Source of the DNA: Chloroflexota bacterium
GTDB taxonomy: Bacteria; Chloroflexota; Anaerolineae; Anaerolineales; UBA4823
DNA: 32,505 nt
Direction of reading: 5' to 3'
NCBI GenBank assembly: GCA_012516075.1
Contig: JAAYXE010000115.1
Location: forward strand, 1-32,505
In this document: piece after piece, positions 15,879 to 23,690 of the stretch
Numbering within the stretch: the first letter of the stretch is position 1
Layout: every line of letters starts with the position of its first letter
Position numbers and translations under genes: made by a program
Notes under the pieces: model-generated
Told to the model about the DNA's origin: nothing
Databases searched by the model: none
What the model saw: only the letters and a program-made list of their open reading frames with translations

Positions 15879-15907
15879 ATTATAGCATAGGGGTTTAAGC
15901 CAAACAA
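15879..15907 (-). promoter_or_regulatory. Promoter of the cytochrome bc operon
   Basis: On the minus strand TTGTTT (15907-15902), a 17-nt spacer and TATAAT (15884-15879). It carries an extended -10 (TGCTATAAT) and lies about 50 nt before the Rieske start codon. Confidence 0.6.
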
Positions 15908-16034
15908 GCAAAAAATGGGGCATGCGTTACAAATATAGGGTGATTTCGCAGTCACCTTTCGGGTTAAACGGCACTCACCCGCCCTTTGCGACGGTATAAT
16001 TTGTAGACAGAAATGTACATGGGAGGAGAAATAA

Positions 16035-16403
16035 ATGACACTGGTCGACATTCATGCACGCCTGGCGAACACAGCGCTGTTCTATGCGATCATCATGGCC
16101 CTGTGGGGGATTCTGCGCTTTCTACGCAAGGAAGGTGTCGGCGGCAGCTACTGGGGGGCGCTGGTGATCGCTGAGATCCTGTTCCTGATTCAGGCAGGGC
16201 TGGGGGTGACCCTGCTGTTGAGCGGCAGCGATATCGGGGGACAGGGCATCCACATCCTTTACGGTGTGGTCAGCGTACTGGTGCTGCCGGGCATCTTTAC
16301 GTTCACCCGGGGGGATGATGTGCGCCGGGCGATGCTGGTTTACGGGGTGGGTTTTCTATTCCTGGTCGGCATCCTGATCCGGGCCATTTCTACCGGACCT
16401 TGA
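16035..16403 (+). CDS. Small four-helix membrane protein
   Basis: A 122-residue protein with four hydrophobic segments (about 12-29, 40-61, 72-90 and 98-118). Histidines lie at the start of helix 1 (DIHARLAN) and helix 3 (GIHILYGV), a pattern seen in small haem- or copper-linked membrane proteins, but I cannot name the family. It has a strong ribosome-binding site (GGAGGAG, 6 nt spacer) and a TATAAT at 15995-16000 without a good -35. It is divergent from the bc operon, so a respiratory role is possible but unproven. Confidence 0.78.
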   Translation: MTLVDIHARLANTALFYAIIMALWGILRFLRKEGVGGSYWGALVIAEILFLIQAGLGVTLLLSGSDIGGQGIHILYGVVSVLVLPGIFTFTRGDDVRRAMLVYGVGFLFLVGILIRAISTGP

Positions 16404-16415
16404 GCAAGTATTAAA

Positions 16416-16450
16416 TGAAAAACCGGCGTGCGCAATCACGCCGGTAAAAA
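16416..16450 (-). terminator. Terminator of the M48 peptidase gene
   Basis: ACCGGCGTG and CACGCCGGT form a 9-bp stem with a 6-nt loop. On the minus strand it is followed by TTTTTC, so it serves the peptidase gene. On the plus strand only A follows. Confidence 0.85.
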
Positions 16451-16473
16451 GTTCTCAGACAGTCAGACGCATC

Positions 16474-17301
16474 TCAGGGGCACTGGTCCAGGTTCTGGAT
16501 CGCCTCCTGGAGGCGCTGAATGCGGTTCTCCGGGTTGGGGTGGGTGGAGAAGAACTCCGGCGGAGCCTGCCCCTGTGATGCTTCCGCCAGCACCTCCATC
16601 ACGCCGATCATTTCGTTGGGGTCGTAGCCGCTGTCTTCCATAAAACAGACCCCCAGAAAGTCGGACTCCAGCTCATCATCGCGGCCGTATTTCATATTGA
16701 CAAGCTGCCCAACCAGGACAGCCATCTGGGCGACCTGCTGGCTCGTCGGGTTTTCCGGGTCGTAAGCGGCGATGACCGCTGCACCGGTCAGCCCCTCGGT
16801 CAGCCTGGCCTTGGCGATCTGTTCCGCCGAATGGCGGCCAACCACGTGACCGATCTCATGTCCCAGCACGCCGGCCAGTTCGCCCTCCGTGCGCAGCCGG
16901 TCAAACAGCGCGCGTGTGATGAAGACCTGTCCGCCGGGCAGGGCAAAGGCGTTGATGGTCTGCGTATCTCCCAGCAGATGGAAATCAAACTCATAAGGCG
17001 AGCCGCTGGCGGGTGAATTTGCGACAATCTCCTGCCCGATCTGGTCGACCAGTGCCTGGGCATTGGGGTCCGGATCCAGCCCGCCGTACTGCTCAGCCAT
17101 TTCGGGCGCGGCCTGCAGCCCCATGGCGATTTCCTGCTCGGGGGTGAGGTCAACGTACTGGGTTTCTCCGGTGACCGGGTTGTCCTGCCGGGAACTGAGA
17201 TAGGTGAACAGGGTGGTGGCTACCAGCAGGGCGGCGATCAGCAGGCGCGGCAGACAGGAGCCTCCGCCGCCTGTCCTTCGGGTGCGGTATGTTCTGCGCA
17301 T
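16474..17301 (-). CDS. M48-family zinc metalloprotease
   Basis: A 275-residue membrane-anchored or exported protease. After a basic, Gly-rich start there is one hydrophobic segment (about 18-36). The zinc site is H148EIGH152 with E149 as catalytic base, and the third ligand is Glu in DDELESDFLG (about 210). The fold continues to STHPNPENRIQRL, the conserved M48 end motif. The family includes BepA and LoiP, which act in quality control of envelope proteins. It overlaps the stop of the upstream gene by 1 nt (TAATG), so the two are translated together. Confidence 0.93.
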   Translation of the reverse strand: MRRTYRTRRTGGGGSCLPRLLIAALLVATTLFTYLSSRQDNPVTGETQYVDLTPEQEIAMGLQAAPEMAEQYGGLDPDPNAQALVDQIGQEIVANSPASGSPYEFDFHLLGDTQTINAFALPGGQVFITRALFDRLRTEGELAGVLGHEIGHVVGRHSAEQIAKARLTEGLTGAAVIAAYDPENPTSQQVAQMAVLVGQLVNMKYGRDDELESDFLGVCFMEDSGYDPNEMIGVMEVLAEASQGQAPPEFFSTHPNPENRIQRLQEAIQNLDQCP

Positions 17302-17933
17302 TATTTCATCTTCTCCATTTCCGGCGGTTCAAACGGTTCCATCTCGGGCTGGCGCACGATCCAGACCAGGGCCAGACCGGTGATGGCTCCTGCAATCAGG
17401 CCGGTGCTGGCTGAAATGACGGCCGTGCTCAGAACCTGGCTGGCCGTGCTGCCGCTGACGATCAGGTTGAGGATCCACGGTCCAAGATACGCTCCCAGCG
17501 CCCAGCCGGCGACGTTCGCCAGCAGCCAGGGGACCACATTGGGGATTTCCCGGCGCAGCACCGGCCACTGCAGCAGGGCGACGATCACGCCGAAGAGGAT
17601 ATAACCCACCAGGGCTCCCAGTGGACTCGCCCCCAGAATCTGGATCACCGACAGGCCCAGGGCGTATCCAAGGGCATAGCCGGCACCTCCGTTGATAATC
17701 CAGTCTGCGCTGTGTGTCAGAAAGCGCGACAGCACCAGCCACTGCAGCACCCCCACCATAAACCCCGACCACAACGGGATGAGGATGCGCACCAGGCCCA
17801 GGTCCAGGTCCTCAACAAAAAAGACGAAGGGCAAAAATCCCAGCAGCATCCCCACGGCTGTCGCCAGGACCCAGCCCAGCCACAGGCCGGCCTCGTTGCG
17901 TGCAACCTTGGCTTCATCAATGTCTATGGTCAT
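17301..17933 (-). CDS. Polytopic membrane protein of unknown function
   Basis: About 210 residues with six or so hydrophobic helices (for example WLGWVLATAVGMLLGFLPF, GYALGYALGLSVIQIL, ALVGYILFGVIVALLQWPVL, GLIAGAITGLALVWI). Two Leu-Gln-Trp motifs (VLQWLVL and LLQWPVL) point to an internal repeat of two similar halves. The tail EPPEMEKMK is charged and cytoplasmic. ATG 17933 is preferred to 17939, since AGGGAG lies 7 nt upstream of the first and only 1 nt from the second. It is coupled to the M48 peptidase gene. Function not recognised. Confidence 0.8.
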   Translation of the reverse strand: MTIDIDEAKVARNEAGLWLGWVLATAVGMLLGFLPFVFFVEDLDLGLVRILIPLWSGFMVGVLQWLVLSRFLTHSADWIINGGAGYALGYALGLSVIQILGASPLGALVGYILFGVIVALLQWPVLRREIPNVVPWLLANVAGWALGAYLGPWILNLIVSGSTASQVLSTAVISASTGLIAGAITGLALVWIVRQPEMEPFEPPEMEKMK

Positions 17934-17952
17934 TAGCATACTCCCTGAAAAA

Positions 17953-19095
17953 TTAGCGCTTACGCCTGCTGTTTAAACCCAGTAAATAACCCCCGAAGGT
18001 GGTTACAGCCCCCAGGACCAGGGCGATGAAGGCGCCGTAGGATAGAGCGGCCGGGCTCTGTGCCGCTGGAGGCAGAGGCGTCATACTTTCCGTTGACCCG
18101 GTTACAGGCAGGACCGGGACGATACCGGTTGCTCTGGCACCGGCATCACCCTGCGCAGGTCGAGAGCCCGCATCCGCCTGTGTTTCTTTGTGAGGGATGC
18201 CTTCCTGGGCGCGAGTTTCTTCTGTCACCGCAGCAGCATGCTCATCGGGTACCACGCGTGAACCGAAGCGGTTGGCATACACCTGGGTAAACTCGGCGCC
18301 AAAGAAGCAGATCTGCGCAGAATAATAGACCCACAGGAGCAGCACGACCAGGGCTCCCGCCCCGCCGAACTGCTCGGTGACGCTGCCGCTGCCCAGGTAC
18401 AGGCCAATCAGGAACTTGCCTGCTGTGAACAGCAGCGCGGTAACCGCAGCCCCCGGCCATACGTCTCGCCATTCGATTTTCGCATCGGGTACATATTTGA
18501 AGAGCAGGGCGAAGAGCACCGTGATGACAATGAATGAGATAATGAAGTTGACGATCTGCAGGATGGTTTCAAAACCGGGAAACAGGCCGGTTGTCCACTC
18601 GCTAAAGGCGGCCAGCCCTGACGAAATAACCAGAGAGACGAGCAGCAGGAAGGCCACGGCCAGCACCATGGTGAAGGAAAACAGTCGCCTGCGCAGCAAG
18701 CCCAGGATCCCCTGATTGGGTTTAGGCGCTACCTCCCACATGGTATTCAGGGCATCCTGGAGCTGGCCGAACACGCCGGTTGCACCAAATATCAGCAGCA
18801 CAACACCGGCGGCAGCCGCCGCGATGCTCGAACCGATATCCTGCGAGGCCTCCAGCATGGTCTGCAGAAGCGCGCCGCCCTGCTCGCCTGCCAGCGTGTT
18901 CATCTGTGCGATGACCAGATCCTGAGCCTGCTGCCGGTTGATGACCAGACCTGCTACAGCAATGGCTATTACCAGGACCGGCGCCAGAGAGAAGGCGGTG
19001 TAGTAGGCCAGCGCGGCCGCCAGGCGCGGCGCTTTATCTTCAGACCATTCTGTGAAGGTTTGTTTAATCAGGCCGGGCAGGTCCTTGAGTTTCAT
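17953..19095 (-). CDS. YihY/BrkB-family inner membrane protein
   Basis: A 380-residue protein with the family pattern: DKAPRLAAALAYYTAFSLAP near the start (first helix), GATGVFGQLQDALNTMWEV, then FKYVPDAKIEWRDVWPGA and LLLWVYYSAQICFFGAEFTQ. Six transmembrane helices are expected. Beyond the usual end it carries a hydrophilic Ala/Thr/Pro-rich stretch of about 60 residues and one more hydrophobic segment (ALSYGAFIALVLGAVTTFGG), an unusual extension. The start is set at MKLKDLPG because family members begin here; an upstream in-frame start at 19161 has no better signal. Role unknown: the family was once wrongly named ribonuclease BN. It lies 20 nt before the next gene on the strand. Confidence 0.9.
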   Translation of the reverse strand: MKLKDLPGLIKQTFTEWSEDKAPRLAAALAYYTAFSLAPVLVIAIAVAGLVINRQQAQDLVIAQMNTLAGEQGGALLQTMLEASQDIGSSIAAAAAGVVLLIFGATGVFGQLQDALNTMWEVAPKPNQGILGLLRRRLFSFTMVLAVAFLLLVSLVISSGLAAFSEWTTGLFPGFETILQIVNFIISFIVITVLFALLFKYVPDAKIEWRDVWPGAAVTALLFTAGKFLIGLYLGSGSVTEQFGGAGALVVLLLWVYYSAQICFFGAEFTQVYANRFGSRVVPDEHAAAVTEETRAQEGIPHKETQADAGSRPAQGDAGARATGIVPVLPVTGSTESMTPLPPAAQSPAALSYGAFIALVLGAVTTFGGYLLGLNSRRKR

Positions 19096-19210
19096 CGCAG
19101 TCTCATTTCTGGTGTATCGTATCCTCTCCTTACTTATAATTGCTGCTGCCGCAGGGCACAATTAGGAGGTTGCCTACTGGCCGGTAGGGGTTTTCCCTTA
19201 GTGCAGGTCT

Positions 19211-19579
19211 TTAAGCTTGCTGCTCCCGCTCATCACCCGTTCCCGACTTTGCCAGTACGGCGTCCATGGCCCGCGTGGAATAAATCAACGCTGAACCGGC
19301 TTTGACCGCGATTGCCACACTGAGTGCCTCCAGGATCTCCTCGCGGGTAGCACCGTTCTTCAGAGCGGCTTCGGTGTGCACGGCAATGCAGCCATCGCAC
19401 TGTACGATGACCGCGACGGCTACAGCGATCAGCTCGCGCACTTTGGGTCCGAGCAGGTCCGTTTTCTTGCCAGCGTCACTGAGCGTGCGGTAGCCGCGCA
19501 CGATGTCCACATTGGCGCGTCCAATTTCCGCAATGCCGCTGAGCACCTGGGCATGGTATTCATTCCAGTCGATCATCAT
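19211..19579 (-). CDS. Carboxymuconolactone decarboxylase / AhpD-like protein
   Basis: A 122-residue all-helical protein with the AhpD redox motif CDGCIAVHTEAAL (CxxC and a His four residues after the second Cys) and the ending GATREEILEALSVAI. The family includes AhpD, which recycles peroxiredoxin, and gamma-carboxymuconolactone decarboxylase. The redox motif favours a peroxidase-related role. GGAGGG precedes the ATG. It is a separate unit from its neighbours, with over 100 nt on either side. Confidence 0.93.
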   Translation of the reverse strand: MMIDWNEYHAQVLSGIAEIGRANVDIVRGYRTLSDAGKKTDLLGPKVRELIAVAVAVIVQCDGCIAVHTEAALKNGATREEILEALSVAIAVKAGSALIYSTRAMDAVLAKSGTGDEREQQA

Positions 19580-19697
19580 CGCTCAATCCCTCCTGTATAA
19601 GTTTTCGAAAATGCCATCACTGCCTGCTCTGCGGCAGGCGCGGACGTCTAACCGCATGCCCGGGCAGCCGGGCTGCGCTTTTACGTGTCGAAAGGGT

Positions 19698-20246
19698 TCA
19701 AACCGGATGAGGCAAACTGCGCAGCCGCAAAGCCAGAACGATGAGCAGGATCCCAAAGAGGATGGCGAAGGCGCCGATAAAGGCGATCAGGCTGAGCGCG
19801 CCGGCCCCTGGAAAAATGAATAAGAGCACGCCGAAGAGCACCGATACTGCCCCGCTGAGGAACAGCAGCCACTCCCCGCTGATGTAGCGGCGCATCTGGA
19901 TGGCAGCAGCGATCTCGAGGATGCCGGTCACGATCGCCCAGGCGGCGATGAAATACAGCACGACCAGGGCGGTGGCGCCCGGCCAGAGAAGGGTCATCAG
20001 GCCGATCACCATCCCCAGCACCCCTTCAATGCCCTCTGCCCACCAGCGCTCGGTAGTACCGTAGCCGGCGACGCCGGCGATGATGGCGAAGATCCCATCC
20101 ACCAGGGCATAAGCGCCAAACAGGATGATCAGGGTCAGCAGCGTTGTACCCGGCCAGATGAGCGCCAGAATACCGAAAATGACAGCCAGGATGCCGCGCA
20201 GCAGAAAAACCCACCAGTTGCGAGAAAGGATTGTCCACACAGCCAT
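19698..20246 (-). CDS. HdeD-family (DUF308) membrane protein
   Basis: A 182-residue protein with six hydrophobic helices in a repeating two-helix pattern: WWVFLLRGILAVIFGILALIWPG, then LLWPGATALVVLYFIAAWAI and FLSGAVSVLFGVLLFIFPG. The (I/L/F)(W/F)PG(A/T) motif after each helix pair is typical. HdeD helps acid resistance in E. coli; most members are uncharacterised. The start is placed at MAVWTILSRNWW, since GGGAGG precedes it and family proteins begin there. A longer start at 20285 adds 13 hydrophilic residues. Confidence 0.9.
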   Translation of the reverse strand: MAVWTILSRNWWVFLLRGILAVIFGILALIWPGTTLLTLIILFGAYALVDGIFAIIAGVAGYGTTERWWAEGIEGVLGMVIGLMTLLWPGATALVVLYFIAAWAIVTGILEIAAAIQMRRYISGEWLLFLSGAVSVLFGVLLFIFPGAGALSLIAFIGAFAILFGILLIVLALRLRSLPHPV

Positions 20247-20314
20247 TTCCTCCCTGATGCGGCCATTAATATGTGAATACAGCATTTAATGCACGCGGCG
20301 ATGAGTGTTCATTG

Positions 20315-20343
20315 ATTGTAGCATGAACCCTGGGTGCTTTCGA
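20315..20343 (-). promoter_or_regulatory. Candidate promoter of the HdeD-like gene
   Basis: On the minus strand TCGAAA, a 17-nt spacer, TACAAT with an extended -10 (TGCTACAAT). It overlaps the candidate plus-strand promoter, so the two divergent genes may share the region. Confidence 0.45.
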
Positions 20344-20365
20344 CAGGGAAACCGTCTGATACAAT
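20338..20365 (+). promoter_or_regulatory. Candidate promoter of the ClbS-AlkA pair
   Basis: TTTCGA, 16 nt, TACAAT with extended -10 (TGATACAAT), about 50 nt before the first ATG. The -35 match is weak. Confidence 0.35.
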
Positions 20366-20416
20366 TTACCCGCTTGCGAGGAGAACCGGATGAGCGGCCT
20401 GGAGGAGCGATAAGGG

Positions 20417-20878
20417 ATGAAGAAGGAAGAGCTGCTGGAAAAATTAAATGCCGCCTGGGACGCCTTTCAGGAAGCATACGCCGGTCTGAGCGAGGCCGGC
20501 CTGCTCGAGCCCGGTGTGACCGGGGACTGGTCGATAAAGGAGATCATCGCCCATGTGACCGCCTGGGAGGAAGAAGCGTTGAAGATGCTGCCGCTGATTC
20601 AAAAAGGCCAGCGTCCGCCGCGCTACAAAGACCTGTACGGCGGGATTGATGCGTTCAACGCGCAGAAGGCCGCGGCGAGCCAGAGTCTTTCGCTGTCGCA
20701 GGTGCTGCAGCAGGCGCAGGAAACTCACCAGCGGCTGGTCGACTACATCCAGCAGGTGCCTGATGAGCTGTTCACCCGTGACACTCCTTTCCGGCGCCGT
20801 CTGCGGCTGGACACCTACAGCCACTATCAGGAACACACCTCTGCCATCCGTAAATGGCGGGAGCGCCGGGGGTTATGA
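20417..20878 (+). CDS. ClbS/DfsB-type, DinB-fold four-helix protein
   Basis: A 153-residue protein that begins KKEELLEKLNAAWDAFQEAY, continues GVTGDWSIKEIIAHVTAWEE (the conserved helix with an Asp-Trp-Ser start and a His) and ends DTYSHYQEHTSAIRKWRERR. This matches the DinB superfamily, nearest to the ClbS/DfsB branch. In E. coli ClbS protects against the DNA-alkylating toxin colibactin by opening its cyclopropane; related proteins have other or unknown roles. The start has AGGAG and GGG upstream. Its stop overlaps the start of a DNA glycosylase gene (ATGA), which supports a role in DNA damage protection. A function in thiol-dependent chemistry, as in other DinB-fold proteins, cannot be excluded. 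Confidence 0.85.
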   Translation: MKKEELLEKLNAAWDAFQEAYAGLSEAGLLEPGVTGDWSIKEIIAHVTAWEEEALKMLPLIQKGQRPPRYKDLYGGIDAFNAQKAAASQSLSLSQVLQQAQETHQRLVDYIQQVPDELFTRDTPFRRRLRLDTYSHYQEHTSAIRKWRERRGL

Positions 20879-21480
20879 GGGTTTTTCCATACGGTGAGAC
20901 TGAAGTGCAGTACTTGAGTTCCCGAGATCCGCTGCTCGGGCAGGCTATTGCGCGCATCGGGCGCATCGAACGGCCATTAGAGCCCGATCTGTTCGCCGCC
21001 CTGGCCTCCGGAATCGTCAGCCAGCAGGTTTCTAAAAAAGCCGCAGCGACGGTCTGGAAGCGGATGCAGGCGCGTTTCGGGGCGATCACCGCCACGACCC
21101 TCTGCGAAGCGGGGCTGGAAGAACTCCAGCAGTGCGGGTTATCGTGGCGCAAGGCCGGCTGTATCCTTAATGCAGCCCGGGCGGTCGCATACGGCGAGCT
21201 TGACCTGGAAGCACTGCCGGAACTGGATGATGAAGAGGTCATCCGCCGCCTGACAGCCCTGCCCGGGATTGGCTTGTGGACGGCTGAGATGATCCTGATC
21301 TTCTCGCTGCAGCGCCCGGACATCCTCAGCTGGGGCGATCTCGCCATCCGGCGGGGGATGGCGAAGCTCTACGGCGAGCATCCAGTCAACCGGGAAATGT
21401 TCGAACGGCACCGGCGCTGCTACTCGCCATATGGTTCTGTCGCCTCGCTCTATCTGTGGCGCATTGCCGTCGAAGAATAG
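20875..21480 (+). CDS. AlkA-type DNA-3-methyladenine glycosylase (HhH-GPD family)
   Basis: A 201-residue glycosylase that removes alkylated bases from DNA. The helix-hairpin-helix is LTALPGIGLWTAEMIL (about 127-142) and the catalytic Asp is D155 in ILSWGDLAIRRGM, spaced as in AlkA. The region before it (ALASGIVSQQVSKKAA) is the typical family entry helix. It lacks the N-terminal beta domain of E. coli AlkA, as many short bacterial forms do. The start at 20875 is chosen because it overlaps the upstream stop (ATGA) and the sequence GGGGG lies just before it; a longer start at 20854 would overlap more. It ends with a strong terminator. Confidence 0.93.
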   Translation: MRVFPYGETEVQYLSSRDPLLGQAIARIGRIERPLEPDLFAALASGIVSQQVSKKAAATVWKRMQARFGAITATTLCEAGLEELQQCGLSWRKAGCILNAARAVAYGELDLEALPELDDEEVIRRLTALPGIGLWTAEMILIFSLQRPDILSWGDLAIRRGMAKLYGEHPVNREMFERHRRCYSPYGSVASLYLWRIAVEE

Positions 21481-21514
21481 ATTACTGGCTGCTTTGAACG
21501 GTGCTCAAAAATTA

Positions 21515-21556
21515 GCAGGAGCCGGTTGAACTGCAGTACCGGCTCCTGCGTTTTTT
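21515..21556. terminator. Bidirectional terminator between AlkA-type and cupin genes
   Basis: GCAGGAGCCGGT and ACCGGCTCCTGC form a perfect 12-bp stem. TTTTTT follows on the plus strand; on the minus strand TAATTTTTG follows. It therefore can serve both convergent genes. Confidence 0.9.
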
Positions 21557-21609
21557 ATCTGCCTCAGTTTCTCTGGCGGCTGCCAGTCACCTCGAACCTG
21601 CGGACACCG

Positions 21610-21996
21610 CTACCCGTGGTGTTCGCGCTCGTATTCGTCCGCCTCGGCTTTGGTCTTGTGCACGATGCCGTCGGGATGCTCGGGCGGTGAATAGATAGTG
21701 TAGAGTTTCAGGGATTCGCTGGAAGAGGTATTGATGACGTTGTGTTCCGTCCCGGCCGGGATGACCACAGCGGAGCCGTCCTCCAGCGGGTATTCTTTTC
21801 CGTTCAGCACAGCTTTCCCCTGGCCGCTCTCGACCCGGATGAACTGGTCGATGTCGTCGTGGGTCTCGACGCCAATTTCCTCGCCCGGTTTCAAAGCCAT
21901 CAGGACGAGCTGGCTGTGGGGAGCGGTGAACAGCACCACCCGGAAATACTCATTCTCCAGACTCTTCTGCTCGATATTCGTGTGAAATCCTGCCAT
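21610..21996 (-). CDS. Cupin-domain protein
   Basis: A 128-residue single-domain cupin. Motif 1 is KPGEEIGVETHDDIDQFIRV (with H46, one of the usual metal ligands; the second histidine position is Asp) and motif 2 is VIPAGTEHNVIN (H84 or so). The tail EHPDGIVHKTKAEADEYE is conserved in a group of small bacterial cupins of unknown substrate. GGGAGG is upstream of the start. An enzyme or a small-molecule binder is possible. Confidence 0.92.
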   Translation of the reverse strand: MAGFHTNIEQKSLENEYFRVVLFTAPHSQLVLMALKPGEEIGVETHDDIDQFIRVESGQGKAVLNGKEYPLEDGSAVVIPAGTEHNVINTSSSESLKLYTIYSPPEHPDGIVHKTKAEADEYEREHHG

Positions 21997-22040
21997 ATTT
22001 CCTCCCTTATTTATGTAAAGTCACTGGGAGGATTATATCA

Positions 22041-22304
22041 TTACTCCTGGCCGTGCGCCTTCAGCAGCGCCGCCCGGAGGAGCAGATAGGAGTTTCGCGA
22101 CAGCAGGCCGCCGGCGAGCTCGTCTTCGCTCAGGACTGCTTCGCAGGCGTCGCGCAGCAGGGGGGCCGCGGCAATCAACGCCGCATCAGCCTCCCAGGTG
22201 ACCTCTGCGACCAGGTTGCCCAGGCTGTCAATGACTGCCGTGGCACCGCCGGAGGAATAATTCTGGGCCACTTTCCAGGGCGGCGGGGTGGGTGTATTCA
22301 TCAT
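22041..22304 (-). CDS. Small protein of unknown function
   Basis: An 87-residue protein beginning MMNTPTPPPWKV, with AVIDSLGNLVAEV, then EADAALIAAAPLLRDACEAVL. The last phrase is a pattern often seen in small phage- and plasmid-borne proteins of unknown role, where it ends with helices as here. AAAGG lies 8 nt before ATG 22304; a GTG at 22322 would add six residues. It follows a gap of only 44 nt before the cupin gene on the same strand, so co-transcription is possible. Confidence 0.65.
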   Translation of the reverse strand: MMNTPTPPPWKVAQNYSSGGATAVIDSLGNLVAEVTWEADAALIAAAPLLRDACEAVLSEDELAGGLLSRNSYLLLRAALLKAHGQE

Positions 22305-22322
22305 GCGGAATGCCTTTCGCAC

Positions 22323-22971
22323 GCAGGATCGGGTGAATCGACGGCAGAATTGTAACCGATTTAATCCTTCCCCTTATTTCTACGCTGTACAGATTGGGTT
22401 TGATCATCCTGTGCTGTTGCTTTTTACAGTTTATAGAATTACCCCTACCTGCTTTTACCAGTCTTCTTCCGGCCGCTGGTTTTGGGGTGAGATGCGGGTA
22501 GGTTATTACTGCAGTGAAACAGGTGCTGTCTGTTGATGCTTTTCCGCATGCGTCAAGGGGCACGGCGCGCAGAGAGCAGCCGCGGAGCTTTCTGGACCGT
22601 CACCTGGAAGACGAAAGCCGATTTTCGCCGCAACGCCGTGCCCTTACGGCAAATATTTTTGTACATTCAAATATAGGGCACGGCTGTTTGCGGTCAGTCA
22701 GCCTGACAGGAAATAAGCCCGCAGTGTTGCTGGGATCATTCGCTCCAGCCGGTGCCGTGCCGGCTGCGGAACCGGGATCTTAGGGAAGCCAGCAGGGCTA
22801 AATGAAAATCTGCTAGTAAAGGGGAAGAACCTGCCTGTCCGCCAGTGGTATTCGCAGTCCCGTTCCACGAACTCATCGAGCGTGTGCGCTGCTTTCATTT
22901 CGCCAGGCAGGTCGTTCCACACAGCATGCCAGTTTATGGGCCGGGATGGCGAAAATTGATCCACCCGATAC
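22323..22971. other. Intergenic region without a supported gene
   Basis: About 650 nt. A short open frame (22514-22783) has no homology I recognise and no good start signal. The region holds GGGCACGGC at 22558-22566 and 22676-22684 and its complement at 22635-22643. The last two form a 10-bp inverted repeat (22635-22644 and 22675-22684) with a 30-nt AT-rich loop. No tRNA, riboswitch or transposase remains were recognised. Confidence 0.55.
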
Positions 22972-23000
22972 TTGACAATATTTATCCGTATTGCTATAAT
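22972..23000 (+). promoter_or_regulatory. Perfect consensus sigma-70 promoter of the TetR gene
   Basis: TTGACA (22972-22977), exactly 17 nt, TATAAT (22995-23000). The palindromic operator begins 2 nt downstream, so its binder would block the start site. Confidence 0.9.
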
Positions 23001-23002
23001 AA

Positions 23003-23017
23003 CCGAACAATGTTCGG
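23003..23017 (+). promoter_or_regulatory. TetR operator 1
   Basis: CCGAACAATGTTCGG, 7-bp arms around one central base. It covers the predicted transcription start of the TetR gene. Confidence 0.85.
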
Positions 23018-23037
23018 AAAACGAAAGGTGTTCTCGC

Positions 23038-23655
23038 ATGACCAGATCCACCGCACGCCGGCGCAGACATGAAAAGACCCGCCAGGCCATCCTGGACGCC
23101 GCCCGCCAGATTATTGTCGAGCAGGGGCCTGATGAACTGTCCATGCGCACCCTGGCGGCCCGTATTGATTACAGCCCCTCCGGGCTGTACGAGTACTTCG
23201 ACAGCAAAGAGCAGATCATCCAGGAAGTCTGCAGCGAGGGCCACTGGCGGCTGACGCAGGCGATGAACCGTGTGGATGACACACTCCCGCCAGAGGAATA
23301 CCTGCTGCGAATTGGGGAGGTGTATATTGATTTTGCGGTCGAAAATCCTGAACTGTTTCGGTTAATGTTTGCCTCGCTGCCCGCGGAAGTGCCGGACGAA
23401 CAGCTGCTCTCCAGCCGCTCCTCGTTCCGGGTGCTGCTGCAGGCCATTCAGCGCGGCATAGACAGCGGCGTGTTCAAAACCCAGCCGGGTTTTGAACTGT
23501 ACGAAATGGCCTTTACCTCCTGGGCGATGGTGCATGGGATCGCGATGCTGCGCATTTATATGCCGGAGGGCACCTCGTCCTTTGAGGCATACAAACACCA
23601 GGCACTGCTGGCCCTGCAGCGCGGCCTGATGAATGGTTCTGAAAACGGGAAATAG
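23038..23655 (+). CDS. TetR-family transcriptional repressor
   Basis: A 205-residue regulator. The N-terminal domain has a helix-turn-helix (TRQAILDAARQIIVEQG, then LSMRTLAARIDYSPSGLYEYF, about 13-57). The C-terminal domain has HGIAMLRIYMPEG near its end, typical of the WHG group, where it binds small ligands and dimerises. ATG 23038 is chosen: GAAAGG is 9 nt upstream, while a longer frame from 22972 would start inside the promoter. Promoter, operator and a second copy of the operator after the gene together indicate autorepression and control of the DUF4188 gene. The inducer is unknown. Confidence 0.95.
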   Translation: MTRSTARRRRHEKTRQAILDAARQIIVEQGPDELSMRTLAARIDYSPSGLYEYFDSKEQIIQEVCSEGHWRLTQAMNRVDDTLPPEEYLLRIGEVYIDFAVENPELFRLMFASLPAEVPDEQLLSSRSSFRVLLQAIQRGIDSGVFKTQPGFELYEMAFTSWAMVHGIAMLRIYMPEGTSSFEAYKHQALLALQRGLMNGSENGK

Positions 23656-23675
23656 AAGGTTTTTTTTACCCTTTA

Positions 23676-23690
23676 TCGAACAATGTTCGG
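23676..23690 (+). promoter_or_regulatory. TetR operator 2, before the DUF4188 gene
   Basis: TCGAACAATGTTCGG, 14 of 15 identical to operator 1 (the outer C is T). It lies 69 nt before the DUF4188 start. A half site TGTTCG follows nearby (about 23702-23708). No convincing -35/-10 was seen around it. Confidence 0.8.

Noticed and set aside
19140..19200. Terminator after the AhpD-like gene
   Set aside because: A small CCTAC/GTAGG hairpin exists but has no T-tract on the minus strand.
22514..22783. 89-codon plus-strand frame in the long gap
   Set aside because: Composition is unlike a protein (Arg/Ser/Pro-rich, no pattern), no ribosome-binding site, overlaps the inverted repeat region.
22698..23150. 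150-codon minus-strand frame
   Set aside because: It lies opposite the promoter, operator and N-terminal coding region of the TetR gene, which are well supported.
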